Source: an uncultured Pseudomonadota bacterium
GTDB lineage: Bacteria > Pseudomonadota > Gammaproteobacteria > Burkholderiales > SG8-39
DNA length: 64,000 nucleotides
Direction: 5' to 3'
Assembly: GCA_903909415.1 (NCBI GenBank)
Contig: CAIVVS010000316.1
Coordinates: 1 to 64,000 of the forward strand
Shown: positions 44,702-53,614 of the stretch, one piece after another
How positions within the stretch are numbered: the stretch's first letter is position 1
How the letters are laid out: every line of letters begins with the position of its first letter
Notes under the pieces: model-generated
What the model was told of the DNA's origin: nothing
Seen by the model: the letters and a program-made list of their open reading frames with translations, nothing else
Database searches by the model: none
Position numbers and translations under genes: made by a program

Positions 44702-44739
44702 GGGTGTTCCAGTGGGGCGGGGTGCGTCTGCGGCGCGGC

Positions 44740-45048
44740 TTACACGCGCAGGCGTTCGACCACGCGGCCGTTCTTGAGGTGTTCCTCGACGATCTCGTCC
44801 ACGTCGCTCTTGTCGACGTAGGTGTACCAGACGGCCTCGGGGTAGACCACCATCACCGGGCCCAGCTCGCAGCGGTCCAGGCAGCCGGCCTGGTTGATGC
44901 GGACCTTGCCCTCGCCGGACAGGCCGAGGGTCTTGACCTTGTCCTTGGCGTAGGCGCGCATGTCGTTGGCGCCGTGGTCGGCGCAGCAGGCCTCGCCGTT
45001 CTTGCGCTGGTTGCAGCAGAAGAAAACGTGTCGTTCGTAGTGGCTCAT
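44740..45048 (-). CDS. Thioredoxin-like (2Fe-2S) ferredoxin
   Basis: Thioredoxin-fold 2Fe-2S protein of 102 residues. Cysteines lie in [20 protein letters not shown] near the N-terminus and [18 protein letters not shown], the spacing of Shethna-type ferredoxins and NuoE-like domains. The C-terminal [20 protein letters not shown] is typical. Predicted electron carrier; no partner enzyme is obvious next to it. It is transcribed 38 bases ahead of the alpha/beta hydrolase, a neighbourhood commonly seen in Burkholderiales. Confidence 0.9.
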   Translation of the reverse strand: MSHYERHVFFCCNQRKNGEACCADHGANDMRAYAKDKVKTLGLSGEGKVRINQAGCLDRCELGPVMVVYPEAVWYTYVDKSDVDEIVEEHLKNGRVVERLRV

Positions 45049-45097
45049 TGGGCGCCGGGGAAGGATGGGGGAGGGCGGTACGGTGCGGCAGCGGTGA

Positions 45098-46207
45098 TTA
45101 TACCGGCGTGCGCGGACCGGCCAGGCGCATCAGGTAGGCCAGCGCCGCGAACGGCCACAGCATGGACACCAGCCGCGTCAGGCCGTTGAAGTTCAGGAAG
45201 TGGCCCTGGCGCCACATCGCCTGGGTGGCCGCGTTGTAGGGATTCTCCGGCGACAGGTTGACGATGGCGGTGGCCGCCATCAGCGCCAGGCCCGCGACCG
45301 CGATGCGCCAGGCGCGCGGCAGGCCGGCGGTGGCGATCGCCCCGACCACGCCGGCGGCCGCGCCGAAGGCCGCGCCCGGGGTGAGCCAGGCCAGGGCATC
45401 GGTGCTGCCCAGCACGCCGAAGGCGACGCTGCGCACCGCGAAGGCGGCGGCGAAGGTCGCCAGCACCATCGCGCGCGCCGGCTGGCCCGCCGCCGCAAGG
45501 CAGGTCACCAGCAGGCCGATGGCCAGCGCGTTGCACGCGGCGACCGCCGCTTCGGCGCGGATGAACACCTGCGCCGGGTGCAGCGCGCCGGGCGGGCCGT
45601 CGGTGAACCAGTCACGCAGGTCGCCGTTGCCGAACAGCAGGGTCTCCGGCGTGAGCTGGGTGAGCAGCCACAGCGCGAGCAGCACCAGGCCCATGTCGAT
45701 GTGGCCGCCCGCCTCGAACAGGCGCAGGCGCAGGCCATGCAGGCCGCGTCCTGCCAGCAGACGGCGCGTGCCCAGCGCGCCCGCTACCGCGCCGGCCAGC
45801 GTGCCGGCGGTGTTGAGCGCGGCATCCAGGTTGGACGGGATGCGCGAGGGCAGGAAGCCCTGCATCGCCTCCACCGACAGGCTGAGCGCCGCGCCGGCCA
45901 GCGTCGCGAGGATTACGGCGACCGGGCCGCGCAGGCGCGGGTGCAGCGCCATCACCGCAAGCAGGCCAAGCGGCATGTAGGCGAGGAAATTGGCGGCGAT
46001 GTCGAAGCCGGTGATGTAGCGCGGCAGCGGGGCATCGAGGAAGGCCCAGGCCGCCGCGCCGCGATCCTGCCAGCCCGACAAGGGATGCAGGCTGGCATAC
46101 AGCACCAGCAGCAGCCAGGCCGCGAGCAGGTAGCGCGCGAGCGGCGAGGCGCGCCCGTTATCCGGGCTGCCCCGTTCGCTCACGGGCCTAGGCTTGCCCC
46201 GGACCAT
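45098..46207 (-). CDS. VanZ family membrane protein
   Basis: Polytopic membrane protein of about 369 residues. The VanZ-like part (about 25-145) has YLLAAWLLLVLYASLHPLSG, FDIAANFLAYMPLGLLAVMA and LSVEAMQGFLPSRIPSNLDA followed by LNTAGT, the conserved family features. The rest adds further hydrophobic helices without recognisable motif. VanZ in enterococci gives low-level teicoplanin resistance; most homologues are of unknown role. The ATG at 46207 is used because the position three bases upstream is TTG. Confidence 0.88.
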   Translation of the reverse strand: MVRGKPRPVSERGSPDNGRASPLARYLLAAWLLLVLYASLHPLSGWQDRGAAAWAFLDAPLPRYITGFDIAANFLAYMPLGLLAVMALHPRLRGPVAVILATLAGAALSLSVEAMQGFLPSRIPSNLDAALNTAGTLAGAVAGALGTRRLLAGRGLHGLRLRLFEAGGHIDMGLVLLALWLLTQLTPETLLFGNGDLRDWFTDGPPGALHPAQVFIRAEAAVAACNALAIGLLVTCLAAAGQPARAMVLATFAAAFAVRSVAFGVLGSTDALAWLTPGAAFGAAAGVVGAIATAGLPRAWRIAVAGLALMAATAIVNLSPENPYNAATQAMWRQGHFLNFNGLTRLVSMLWPFAALAYLMRLAGPRTPV

Positions 46208-46445
46208 CAAGCACGGGTCTCGCGGCGTGCAGCACGTCGGACCGGCCGGCGCAGGCCGTGCGCGCGGCGGTCCGCAAGCGCGTCACTGGCAGCCGCGATG
46301 ATCGCAACGCTTGCCAGGGTCGCGGTATGGATGGGATGGCGTGGTAGGGCATGCGCTCGGTGCCGGCTGCGTGGTTCGGTCGAACCCGAGGCATGGTAGC
46401 GCATGCCCGTGGCACCGGGCGCGCGCGGCGGGACCGCCGCGCCGT

Positions 46446-46613
46446 TCAGGGCGTGATGACCAGCGCCGAGGTGAACAACTCAGGGTGATTGCCCAGTTCC
46501 GCGGGCACCAGGCGGTGGATGCACACGTCCATCAGCGCGACCAGCGCTGCCAGGCCGAGGATCGCGATGGCCAGGTGCACCGGGCGCAGGCGTGGTTTGC
46601 CGACGTCTTTCAT
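46446..46613 (-). CDS. Small single-pass membrane protein (55 residues)
   Basis: Short gene of 55 codons with a textbook AGGAGG eight bases before the ATG at 46613. The product starts MKDVGKPRLRPVHLAIAILG and continues LAALVALMDV: a basic N-terminus then one hydrophobic helix (about 13-30), followed by CIHRLVPAELGNHPELFTSA and ending LVITP. The positive N-side suggests N-in, C-out. I do not recognise a family. It lies 204 bases downstream of the sodium:solute symporter stop on the same strand; symporters of that class often have a small membrane partner, but no link is proven. Confidence 0.65.
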   Translation of the reverse strand: MKDVGKPRLRPVHLAIAILGLAALVALMDVCIHRLVPAELGNHPELFTSALVITP

Positions 46614-46817
46614 GCGCGGGCCTCCTGTTCAAGTGGGCGGCTCGGACATCCCGGGCGACAGGCCCGTGGATCAAGCCACTCGCAGTTCAGACACCGCGGA
46701 CGCCGAAGGGTTTCAACTCATGGGTGCGGCCGGCGCGTCTGGGGGCCAGCGTGCGCCGATTCGGAAGCGGTTGCCTGAAGATTGCCTGAAAACAACGTAC
46801 GTGACTGTTTTTGTTGA
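46614..46817. other. Gap between symporter and small membrane protein
   Basis: No convincing gene on either strand. It ends in an AT-rich stretch (about 46785-46817) with AAACA/TGTTTT inverted repeats that could stop the symporter transcript, and includes the ribosome site of the small gene. Confidence 0.4.
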
Positions 46818-48308
46818 TTAATTTACGCTTCCTGATCCGTGGGTCCCGGTGTCATGCGACTTTCCGCCGGCATGCCCGGCCCCATGCGCCGGGGCATGCA
46901 CGTGCGGCCGGGTCACCAGCGTTCCCACGACCATGCCGACGATGGCAAAGGCCAGGCCCACGATCTGCGGCGGCCAGATGCTGTCGCCACCCCAGAGCTC
47001 CATGGCCCCCCAGGAGGACAGGCCCAGCACGATGGACATGATGGCACCGGCGACATTGGCGCGCTTCCAGAACACCCCTGCGGCCAGCGGCACCAGCGCG
47101 CCGACCAGCGTCACCTTGTAGGCGTTCTGCACCATCTCGTACATGGTGCTGCGTGAATTCAGCGCGAACAGCAGCGCAGCCAGCGTGAACGCCACCAGCA
47201 CCACGCGCAGGGTCAGCAGGAACTGGCGGTCGCTCATGTGATGCTGGAACGGCCGCAGCACGTTCTCGGTGAAAAGCGCGGTGGGGGCGAGCAGCGCGCC
47301 GCTGGCCGTGGACAGGATGGCCGAGAGCAGCGCGCCGAAGAACATCACCTGCGCCCACATCGGCGTCTGGTTGAGGATCAGGTCGGGCAGGATGCGCTGG
47401 ATCTCGCGCGCGTCCTCCTGCGCGAACAGGCCGACCAGCCTCGGGTCGATCATCAGCGCCGCGAAGGCGATGAACATGGGCACGAAGGCCAGGCAGAAGT
47501 AGAGCGTGCCGCCCAGCAGGCAGCCGCGCACCGCGGTCTTCTCGTCCTTGGCGGAGGTGACGCGCTGGAACACGTCCTGCTGGGGAATGGAACCGATGGC
47601 CAGCGTCATCCACGCCGCCGCGAAGGCCAGCCACTCCTTTGCGTCGCCGCGCGGCCAGAACTCGAACTTGCCCGCGTCGTGGGCCGCGGCGATCACCTTG
47701 GCCGGGCCGCCGGCCATGTCGCCCACCAGCCACGCGATCAGCAGCAGGCCGATGATGATCACCACCGACTGGAACAGGTCGGTGAGCGCCACCGACCACA
47801 TCCCGCCCCAGATGGTGTAACCGGCCACCACCACCGCGCCGATGACGATGCCCTCGTTCAGCGTGAGCGCGCCCTGCGACAGCACCGAGAACGCCAGCCC
47901 GAGCGCGGTCAGCTGCGCCGAGGTCCAGCCGAGGTAGGACGCGGTGATGGCGAGGCTGGTGATCACCTCCACCGGCTTGTTGTAGCGCTTCCTGTAGAAG
48001 TCGCCGATGGTCAGCAGGTCCATACGGTAGAAGGCGCGCGCGAAGAACAGCGCGACGAACAGCAGGCAGAACGAGGAGCCGAAGGGATCGGCGACCACGC
48101 CGCCCATGCCGTCCTTGGCGAAGGTGGCCGACACCGACAGCACGGTCTCGGCGCCGAACCAGGTGGCGAACACGGTGGCGGTGCTGATGTACAGCGGCAG
48201 GCTGCGGCCGGCGACCAGGTAGTCCTTGGAATTGTGCACGCGGCGCGCGGCCCACAGGCCTATGCCGATGCAAACGGCGAGGTAGGTCAGGACTGAGAAG
48301 ATGAGCAT
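46818..48308 (-). CDS. Sodium:solute symporter (SSS family)
   Basis: Sodium-coupled transporter of 496 residues, about 13 membrane helices. It has the family opening LTYLAVCIGIGLWAARRVHN, SKDYLVAGRSLPLYISTATV, FATWFGAETVLSVSATF and TIGDFYRKRYNKPVEV, with the GWTSAQLTALGLAFSVLSQG helix. The C-terminal 30 residues are His/Gly-rich (HVHAPAHGAGHAGG), a possible metal-binding tail. Substrate not predictable; it is closest in feel to proline, pantothenate or monocarboxylate-type members. Alone in its transcription unit apart from the small gene downstream. Confidence 0.92.
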   Translation of the reverse strand: MLIFSVLTYLAVCIGIGLWAARRVHNSKDYLVAGRSLPLYISTATVFATWFGAETVLSVSATFAKDGMGGVVADPFGSSFCLLFVALFFARAFYRMDLLTIGDFYRKRYNKPVEVITSLAITASYLGWTSAQLTALGLAFSVLSQGALTLNEGIVIGAVVVAGYTIWGGMWSVALTDLFQSVVIIIGLLLIAWLVGDMAGGPAKVIAAAHDAGKFEFWPRGDAKEWLAFAAAWMTLAIGSIPQQDVFQRVTSAKDEKTAVRGCLLGGTLYFCLAFVPMFIAFAALMIDPRLVGLFAQEDAREIQRILPDLILNQTPMWAQVMFFGALLSAILSTASGALLAPTALFTENVLRPFQHHMSDRQFLLTLRVVLVAFTLAALLFALNSRSTMYEMVQNAYKVTLVGALVPLAAGVFWKRANVAGAIMSIVLGLSSWGAMELWGGDSIWPPQIVGLAFAIVGMVVGTLVTRPHVHAPAHGAGHAGGKSHDTGTHGSGSVN

Positions 48309-48412
48309 GGGCGGCGCTCCGGTTGGACCGGGCTGATTTTATCGGCTGCCCGGCGCGGCGGGCTTGCAATCCGCTTTCCCAATGTTTCCGGCAGCGGGCG
48401 CGCCGGCACGGT

Positions 48413-48456
48413 GCGCGCTCAGTCCGTGCTCGGTCCGTGCCCAGCCCGTGCTCAGT
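48413..48456. repeat. 11-bp tandem repeat at the end of the TPMT-like gene
   Basis: Four imperfect copies of CCGTGCTCAGT run through the stop codon of the minus-strand methyltransferase gene. Substitutions differ between units, so the array is not recent. Function unknown; it may simply be slippage. Confidence 0.7.
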
Positions 48457-49048
48457 CCGCGCGGCGTCGCCAGCGCATCCAGCGCTCGCGTCCTTCGAAC
48501 ACCGGCAGCGAGGCCCGTGCGGCTTCGTCGGCCTCCAGCATGAAAGCCGGATCGAGCAGCGCGTGGAGCGCCTCGCGCAGGATGCCGAAGGGCGGGCCGC
48601 GCGGCGTGTCGGCCAGGAAGAAGCAGCCCTCCAGCAGGCCGCCGGGGCGGACCAGGGCGGCGACGCGCGCTGCCCAGGCCGGCCACAGGCGGCGCGGCAG
48701 CGCGCACAGGAAGGCGCGCTCGTAGACCACGTCGTAGCCGCCTTCGGCCTGCGCGAAATCGAAGAAGTCGGCCTGCGCGACCTTCGGGGTGATGCGCCGC
48801 GCGGCCTGCACGGCGGCTTCGCTGAAGTCGATGCCGAGCACGTCCAGGCCCGCGCCGTCCATCAGGGCAACGTCATGCGCCGAGCCGCAGCCGGGCACCA
48901 GCACGCGCGCGTCCGCGCGCTCCGCCTGCCAGCGCGCGGCGGCCCCGCGCAGCTCGGCCGGTGCCGCCCCGGCTTCCCAGGGCGTGATGCCATGGCGGTA
49001 GCGAGCATCCCAGAAATCGGCTTGGGCGGCGTCGCGTGGCAGGTCCAT
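48452..49048 (-). CDS. TPMT-type class I SAM methyltransferase
   Basis: SAM-dependent methyltransferase of the thiopurine S-methyltransferase family, 198 residues. It opens with QADFWDARYRHGITPWEAG, the TPMT Trp-rich N-terminus, then RVLVPGCGSAHDVALM for SAM binding and GIDFSEAAVQAA. YDVVYERAFLCALPR follows in the core. Substrate unknown; bacterial members methylate thio, seleno or tellurium compounds in some species. Starts 25 bases after ubiB stops, same strand. Confidence 0.9.
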   Translation of the reverse strand: MDLPRDAAQADFWDARYRHGITPWEAGAAPAELRGAAARWQAERADARVLVPGCGSAHDVALMDGAGLDVLGIDFSEAAVQAARRITPKVAQADFFDFAQAEGGYDVVYERAFLCALPRRLWPAWAARVAALVRPGGLLEGCFFLADTPRGPPFGILREALHALLDPAFMLEADEAARASLPVFEGRERWMRWRRRAD

Positions 49049-49073
49049 CGCGTTGCGCGCCGCCGCGGCGTGG

Positions 49074-50654
49074 TCAGCCGCGCACCAGCCAGGTGGCCAG
49101 CGCGGCGGCGGCCACCGCCAGCAGCCCGGCGAGCAGCGCGTTGCGCGCGCGCATCTGGCCGAGCAGTTCGCCCGCCATGCGCTCCAGCGCGGCGCCGCGG
49201 TCCTCGGCCAGCGCGCGGTGCACCAGGCGCGGGAGCTGCGGCAGGATGCCGGCCCAGTAGGGCACCTCGCGTTTGGCGCTCCTGAGCATGGCGGCGAAGC
49301 CCACGCGCTCGTTCATCCAGCGCTCGAGGTAGGGCTTGGCGGTCTGCCACAGGTCCAGGTCCGGGTCCAGGTCGCGGCCCAGGCCCTCGATGTTCAGCAG
49401 CGTCTTCTGCAGCATCACCAGCTGCGGCTGGATGTGCACGTCGAAGCGGCGCGACACCTGGAACAGGCGCAGCAGCGCGACGCCGAACTGGATCTCCTTC
49501 AGCGGCCGGTTGAAGATCGGCTCGCACACCGAGCGGATCGCCGACTCCAGCTCGTCCACGCGCGTGCCGGCCGGCACCCAGCCGGACTCGATGTGCACTT
49601 CGGCCACGCGCCGGTAATCGCGGTTGAAGAAGGCCAGGAAGTTGCGCGCCAGGTAGTCCTTGTCCGGCTCGTTCAGGCTGCCCATGATGCCGAAGTCCAG
49701 CGCGATGTAGCGCCCCATGGAGGCGGCATCGGTGGACACGAAGATGTTGCCCGGGTGCATGTCGGCGTGGAAGTAGCCGTCGCGGAACACCTGGGTGAAG
49801 AAGATCTCCACGCCGGCGCGCGCCAGCGCCGGGATGTCCACGCCGGCGGCGCGCAGCTCGTCCACGCGCGAGATCGGCACGCCGTGCATGCGCTCCATGG
49901 TCATCACGGTCTTGGCGCACCAGTCCCAGTGGATGCGCGGGACCGCCAGCAGCGGCGAGTCCTCGAAGTTGCGCCGCAGCTGGCTGGCATTGCCCGCTTC
50001 CCGCATCAGGTCCAGCTCGTCCTCGAGGTGGTGGGCGAACTCCTGCACCACCTCGCGCGGGCGCAGGCGCGGGCCGTCGGCGAACACCCGCTCCACCAGC
50101 CACGCGGCGCTGGACATCAGCGCCAGGTCGCGCGCGATCACCGGCGCGATGCCGGGGCGCAGGATCTTGACCGCGACCTCGCGATGGGTGGCACCCGCCG
50201 GGCCGCCGTCCTTGGCCGCATGGTCGCTGGTGCCGGCCGGGAGCATCGCGAAATGCACCTGCGCCACCGAGGCGCTGGCCACCGGCTCCAGGTCGAAGGA
50301 TTCGAAGATCTCGCCTATCGGCCTGCCCAGCGAGCGCTCCACCTCGGCGCGCGCCTGCTCGCCGGGGAAGGGCGGCACGCGGTCCTGCAGGCGCGCGAGC
50401 TCGTCGGCCAGGTCCTGCGGCAGCAGGTCGCGGCGCGTGGACAGCAGCTGGCCGAACTTGACGAAGATCGGTCCCAGCGACTCCAGCGCCAGGCGCAGGC
50501 GCGCGGCGCGCGGCAGGGCGAGGTCGCGCGCCGGCAGCAGCGCATTGAACGCCCGCGCCATCGCGGTGTCGGGACGGTCGGCCCACACGAACTCGTCCAG
50601 CCGGAAGCGCAGCGCGATGCGCAGGATGCGCAGCAGGCGGAACAGGCGGGACAT
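49074..50654 (-). CDS. ubiB: Ubiquinone biosynthesis kinase-like regulator UbiB
   Basis: Atypical kinase/ATPase (UbiB/COQ8/ADCK family) needed for ubiquinone synthesis, 526 residues. The family motif KxGQ is in [20 protein letters not shown]; the A-rich nucleotide loop is [13 protein letters not shown], followed by [10 protein letters not shown] and the catalytic [16 protein letters not shown]. Two helices at the C-terminus ([19 protein letters not shown]) anchor it in the membrane. It follows ubiJ by three bases in the order ubiE-Tim44-ubiJ-ubiB. An unusual Gly/Ala-rich insertion ([18 protein letters not shown]) precedes the VAIK-like Lys. Confidence 0.95.
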   Translation of the reverse strand: MSRLFRLLRILRIALRFRLDEFVWADRPDTAMARAFNALLPARDLALPRAARLRLALESLGPIFVKFGQLLSTRRDLLPQDLADELARLQDRVPPFPGEQARAEVERSLGRPIGEIFESFDLEPVASASVAQVHFAMLPAGTSDHAAKDGGPAGATHREVAVKILRPGIAPVIARDLALMSSAAWLVERVFADGPRLRPREVVQEFAHHLEDELDLMREAGNASQLRRNFEDSPLLAVPRIHWDWCAKTVMTMERMHGVPISRVDELRAAGVDIPALARAGVEIFFTQVFRDGYFHADMHPGNIFVSTDAASMGRYIALDFGIMGSLNEPDKDYLARNFLAFFNRDYRRVAEVHIESGWVPAGTRVDELESAIRSVCEPIFNRPLKEIQFGVALLRLFQVSRRFDVHIQPQLVMLQKTLLNIEGLGRDLDPDLDLWQTAKPYLERWMNERVGFAAMLRSAKREVPYWAGILPQLPRLVHRALAEDRGAALERMAGELLGQMRARNALLAGLLAVAAAALATWLVRG

Positions 50655-50657
50655 GCG

Positions 50658-51281
50658 TCAGCCCTTGCCGTGCGCCGTGGCGCGCGCCAGCAGCCCGAGG
50701 CGTTTCTCCAGGCGCGCGACGTCATCGCGCAGCCGGTCCACGTCGGCGCAGAACGCGGCCACGTCGGCGGGCCGCGCCAGCAGCGGGTTCTCCTCGGTCC
50801 AGTATTCGGCGAGGTTCTGGCCCAGGCGCAGCGCGGCGTCGCGGTTGGCGTCGGCGAAGGCGCGCGCGCCACGCGCGATCTGGTGCGCGGCCGCGTCGCC
50901 GACCACGCGCGACAGGTCTTCCTCGGCGTCCCAGCGCATTTCGCGGAACAGCGCCTGCACTGCGGCGGCGAACTCCGCGTTGCCGGCGATGCGCACGTCC
51001 GCCAGCGCCCGCGGGTCGCGCATCGCCAGCAGCGCCAGCGCGCCGGGCTGCAGGGTCACCACCAGCTCATGCTCGGCCGTGCCGGCGGGCGCTGCGGCGA
51101 CCGCATCGGCCCGCTCGACCAGCCCGCCCCCGGTGACGCGCAAGGCCAGCGGCGGAAACGGCGCGCAGCGGAACTCGACCGTGCGGCCGGCGAACGGCGC
51201 CAGGCGCGCGCGCGCCGCGTCGTCTTGTGCGAGAAGGTGGTTGAGCGCCCTGGTGGCGCCGGCTTGCAACATGCGGAACAT
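50658..51281 (-). CDS. ubiJ: Ubiquinone biosynthesis accessory factor UbiJ
   Basis: SCP2-fold lipid-binding protein of 207 residues that assembles the soluble Ubi complex and binds quinone intermediates. It starts MFRMLQAGATRALNHLLAQD, with the SCP2 core in FAGRTVEFRCAPFPPLALRV and LVVTLQPGALALLAMRDPRA. The helical C-terminus, ending DVDRLRDDVARLEKRLGLLA, matches UbiJ's coiled-coil tail. It is three bases ahead of ubiB. A GGAG ribosome site precedes the start. Confidence 0.92.
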   Translation of the reverse strand: MFRMLQAGATRALNHLLAQDDAARARLAPFAGRTVEFRCAPFPPLALRVTGGGLVERADAVAAAPAGTAEHELVVTLQPGALALLAMRDPRALADVRIAGNAEFAAAVQALFREMRWDAEEDLSRVVGDAAAHQIARGARAFADANRDAALRLGQNLAEYWTEENPLLARPADVAAFCADVDRLRDDVARLEKRLGLLARATAHGKG

Positions 51282-51375
51282 CTCCGGGGGCCGGCATTGC
51301 GCGCGACCGTGGAGGGGACTTTATCACCCGCGGACGGGCCGTCCCTGGCCGGCGGCCGCGCGTTGGCTGCGCCCC

Positions 51376-51408
51376 AAAAACAAAGCCCCCGGACGACGGG
51401 GGCTTTGT
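51376..51408 (-). terminator. Intrinsic terminator after the Tim44-like gene
   Basis: ACAAAGCCCCC (51380-51390) and GGGGGCTTTGT (51398-51408) form a perfect 11-bp stem with a seven-base loop. On the minus strand it is followed by TTTTT (51380-51376), about 20 bases beyond the Tim44-like stop. It separates that transcript from ubiJ-ubiB. Confidence 0.9.
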
Positions 51409-51427
51409 CGGGACTTGCCGCTCGGGG

Positions 51428-52363
51428 TCAGGACACCTGCTGTATCCCGGCCAGCAGCCAACCGGTGTCGCCGGACACGGACTTGCGCAGGTTCCACACC
51501 TCGTGGAACGGCTGGGCAGGCTGGCCCGGTTCCTCGCTGGACAGGCCGGAGAAGCTGACGCTGGCCCAGTGGTACTGGCCCTCGGTGGTGACCTCGACCA
51601 GCTGCGCATCGAGTTGCGAGATCTCGGTGGGCGCGACCGGCGTGGTGCGCGTGCCGATCTGCTCCCGCAGCGAGGCGAACATTTCCTCGGTGCAGACTTC
51701 GCGCAGCAGCGACAGGTCGGCGCGGTCGTTGGCATCCTGCAGGCGGTTGAAGTTCAACCGCGCCTGCTTGACGAAGCCGGCGACGTCGAAGCCCGCCGGC
51801 ACCCTGGGCGCCACGGCGTCGACTGCCGCAGCCGGCGCGGCCGAGGACGTGTTGCCGCCCCAGGCGCCGCCGATGGGCTGCGACGGCGGCGGCGCGGCCA
51901 CCGTTTCCTGGCCCAGGCCGGCGTACTGGCTGTTGCCCTGGCCGTAGCCCGCCCCGGCGCCCGCCATCGCGGGCTGCTGGGACCGGTTGCGGGTCAGCAG
52001 CTTGAACGCGATCACGAGGCCGAACACCAGCAACAGGCCGAGCATCAGCGAGCCCACCATGCCGCCCATGCCGCTCTGGCCGATCAGCCAGCCCAGGCCC
52101 AGGCCGGCGGCGATGCCGGCGATCGGACCCAGCCAGCGGCTGGCGCCGCCCGCGGCTGCGGCCGCAGGCGCTGCGGCACCGGCGGCAGGCGAGGCCTGCT
52201 GCGGGGCTGCCGTCGGCGCCTTGGCCGGCGGCGGGGTGACGTTGCGTTGCATGCCGACGCTGCCACCGCCACCCACGCGTTTGGCCGCATCGGCTTCGAG
52301 CGCGACACCGCCCAGGCCAAGGGCCAGTGCGAGCGCGAACAATCCGTTCATCCAGCGTTTCAT
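51428..52363 (-). CDS. Tim44-like domain membrane protein
   Basis: Protein of 311 residues with an N-terminal Sec signal (MKRWMNGLFALALALGLGGV, cleavage near ALEADA), a Pro/Ala-rich linker (about 40-75), two hydrophobic helices (about 80-100 and 103-122, GSLMLGLLLVFGLVIAFKLL) and a C-terminal Tim44-like domain (about 195-311) with FVKQARLNFNRLQDANDRAD. Bacterial Tim44-domain proteins are often next to ubi genes; their job is not settled. It lies between ubiE (12 bases upstream) and a strong terminator. Confidence 0.93.
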   Translation of the reverse strand: MKRWMNGLFALALALGLGGVALEADAAKRVGGGGSVGMQRNVTPPPAKAPTAAPQQASPAAGAAAPAAAAAGGASRWLGPIAGIAAGLGLGWLIGQSGMGGMVGSLMLGLLLVFGLVIAFKLLTRNRSQQPAMAGAGAGYGQGNSQYAGLGQETVAAPPPSQPIGGAWGGNTSSAAPAAAVDAVAPRVPAGFDVAGFVKQARLNFNRLQDANDRADLSLLREVCTEEMFASLREQIGTRTTPVAPTEISQLDAQLVEVTTEGQYHWASVSFSGLSSEEPGQPAQPFHEVWNLRKSVSGDTGWLLAGIQQVS

Positions 52364-52375
52364 CTGTTTCCTCCG

Positions 52376-53134
52376 TTAGTACTTCGTGCCGCGGTGGAGT
52401 GCGACCACACCTGCGGTCAGGTTATGGTATTCGACGTCTTCCAGCCCTGCGCGTTCCATTACGTCCTTTAACTCCTCCTGCGCCGGGTGCATGCGGATGG
52501 ACTCGGCGAGGTACCGGTAGCTGGCTGCGTCGCCCGCAACGCGCGAGCCCAGCCACGGAAGGACGTTGAACGAGTACCAATCATAGGCGCTTTCCAGCGG
52601 CTTCCATACGCGGGAAAACTCCAGCACCAGCAGCCTGCCGCCGGGGCGGAGCACGCGGCGCATCTCGGCCAGCGCCTGCTGCTTGCGGGTCATGTTGCGC
52701 AGGCCGAAGGCCACGCTCACGCAATGGAAATGGTCCGACGGAAACGGCAGGTGCTCGGCATCGCACTGCGCGACCGGCAGCAGCAGGCCGTCGTCGGCCA
52801 GCCGGTCGCGGCCCACCGACAGCATGGCGGCGTTGATGTCGGTGAGCCAGACCTCCCCCGTGGGCCCGGCGCGGCGCGCGAAGGCGGCGGCCAGGTCGCC
52901 CGAGCCGCCTGCTATGTCCAGCACCCGGTCCCCGGCGCGCACGCCCGAGACCTGGACGGTGAAGGCCTTCCAGGCACGGTGCAGGCCGAGCGACATCATG
53001 TCGTTCATCACGTCATAGCGCTGCGCCACCGAGGTGAACACGCCGGCCACGCGCGCGGCCTTCTCGCCTTCGCCGACGCGCTCGAAGCCGAAGTCGGTGT
53101 CCCCGCCGGTCCCGCGTTGCGTGTTCCCGCCCAT
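52376..53134 (-). CDS. ubiE: Demethylmenaquinone/ubiquinone C-methyltransferase UbiE
   Basis: SAM-dependent C-methyltransferase of quinone synthesis, 252 residues. [20 protein letters not shown] (motif I), [20 protein letters not shown] (SAM loop), [20 protein letters not shown] and [16 protein letters not shown] are diagnostic, as is [20 protein letters not shown]. Start at 53134 because the upstream frame lacks homology. It follows the DUF971 gene by 14 bases and precedes the Tim44-like gene by 12 in one transcription unit. Confidence 0.96.
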   Translation of the reverse strand: MGGNTQRGTGGDTDFGFERVGEGEKAARVAGVFTSVAQRYDVMNDMMSLGLHRAWKAFTVQVSGVRAGDRVLDIAGGSGDLAAAFARRAGPTGEVWLTDINAAMLSVGRDRLADDGLLLPVAQCDAEHLPFPSDHFHCVSVAFGLRNMTRKQQALAEMRRVLRPGGRLLVLEFSRVWKPLESAYDWYSFNVLPWLGSRVAGDAASYRYLAESIRMHPAQEELKDVMERAGLEDVEYHNLTAGVVALHRGTKY

Positions 53135-53148
53135 CGCCCGCCCCCGGT

Positions 53149-53502
53149 TCAGGGCAAGCGGCTCGCGCCGGCCTGCTCGAGGCGCGCGAGGTAGTCGGCC
53201 CACCTGGCTTCCTGCTGGCTGCCCAGTTCGTACAGGTAGTCCCAGGAATAAATGCCGGTGTTGTGGCCGTCGGAGAACTGCGGCTGCACGGCGTAGGTTC
53301 CCACCGGTTCCAGGCCCGTGATCTGGACGTCCTTCTTCCCGACCTGGAGGGTTTCCTGCCCGGGGCCGTGGCCGCGCACCTCGGCCGACGGGCTGTAGAC
53401 GCGCAGCAGTTCGAACGGCAGGGAAAAGCGGCTGCCGTCCGCGAAGGCGAGTTCCATCACCTTGGAGGCCTGGTGCAGCGTGATGTCGGTCGGAACGGGC
53501 AT
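53149..53502 (-). CDS. DUF971 (gamma-butyrobetaine hydroxylase-like N-terminal domain) protein
   Basis: Small soluble protein of 117 residues. It carries [40 protein letters not shown] and the C-terminal [20 protein letters not shown], all signatures of DUF971, related to a Zn-binding domain of gamma-butyrobetaine hydroxylase but here lacking the usual Cys/His set. It is placed directly before ubiE, the normal betaproteobacterial arrangement. Function unknown; a role in iron-sulfur or quinone-related work has been suggested only from context. Confidence 0.9.
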   Translation of the reverse strand: MPVPTDITLHQASKVMELAFADGSRFSLPFELLRVYSPSAEVRGHGPGQETLQVGKKDVQITGLEPVGTYAVQPQFSDGHNTGIYSWDYLYELGSQQEARWADYLARLEQAGASRLP

Positions 53503-53614
53503 GGCGGGCGGCAATCGGTCGCAGGGAGGGCCATCATAGCCACCCCCTGCCGCCCACGCCAACACCGATCACACCCCGTTCCACCACCCGTCCGGTGCCC
53601 TCAGCGCGCGGTGT

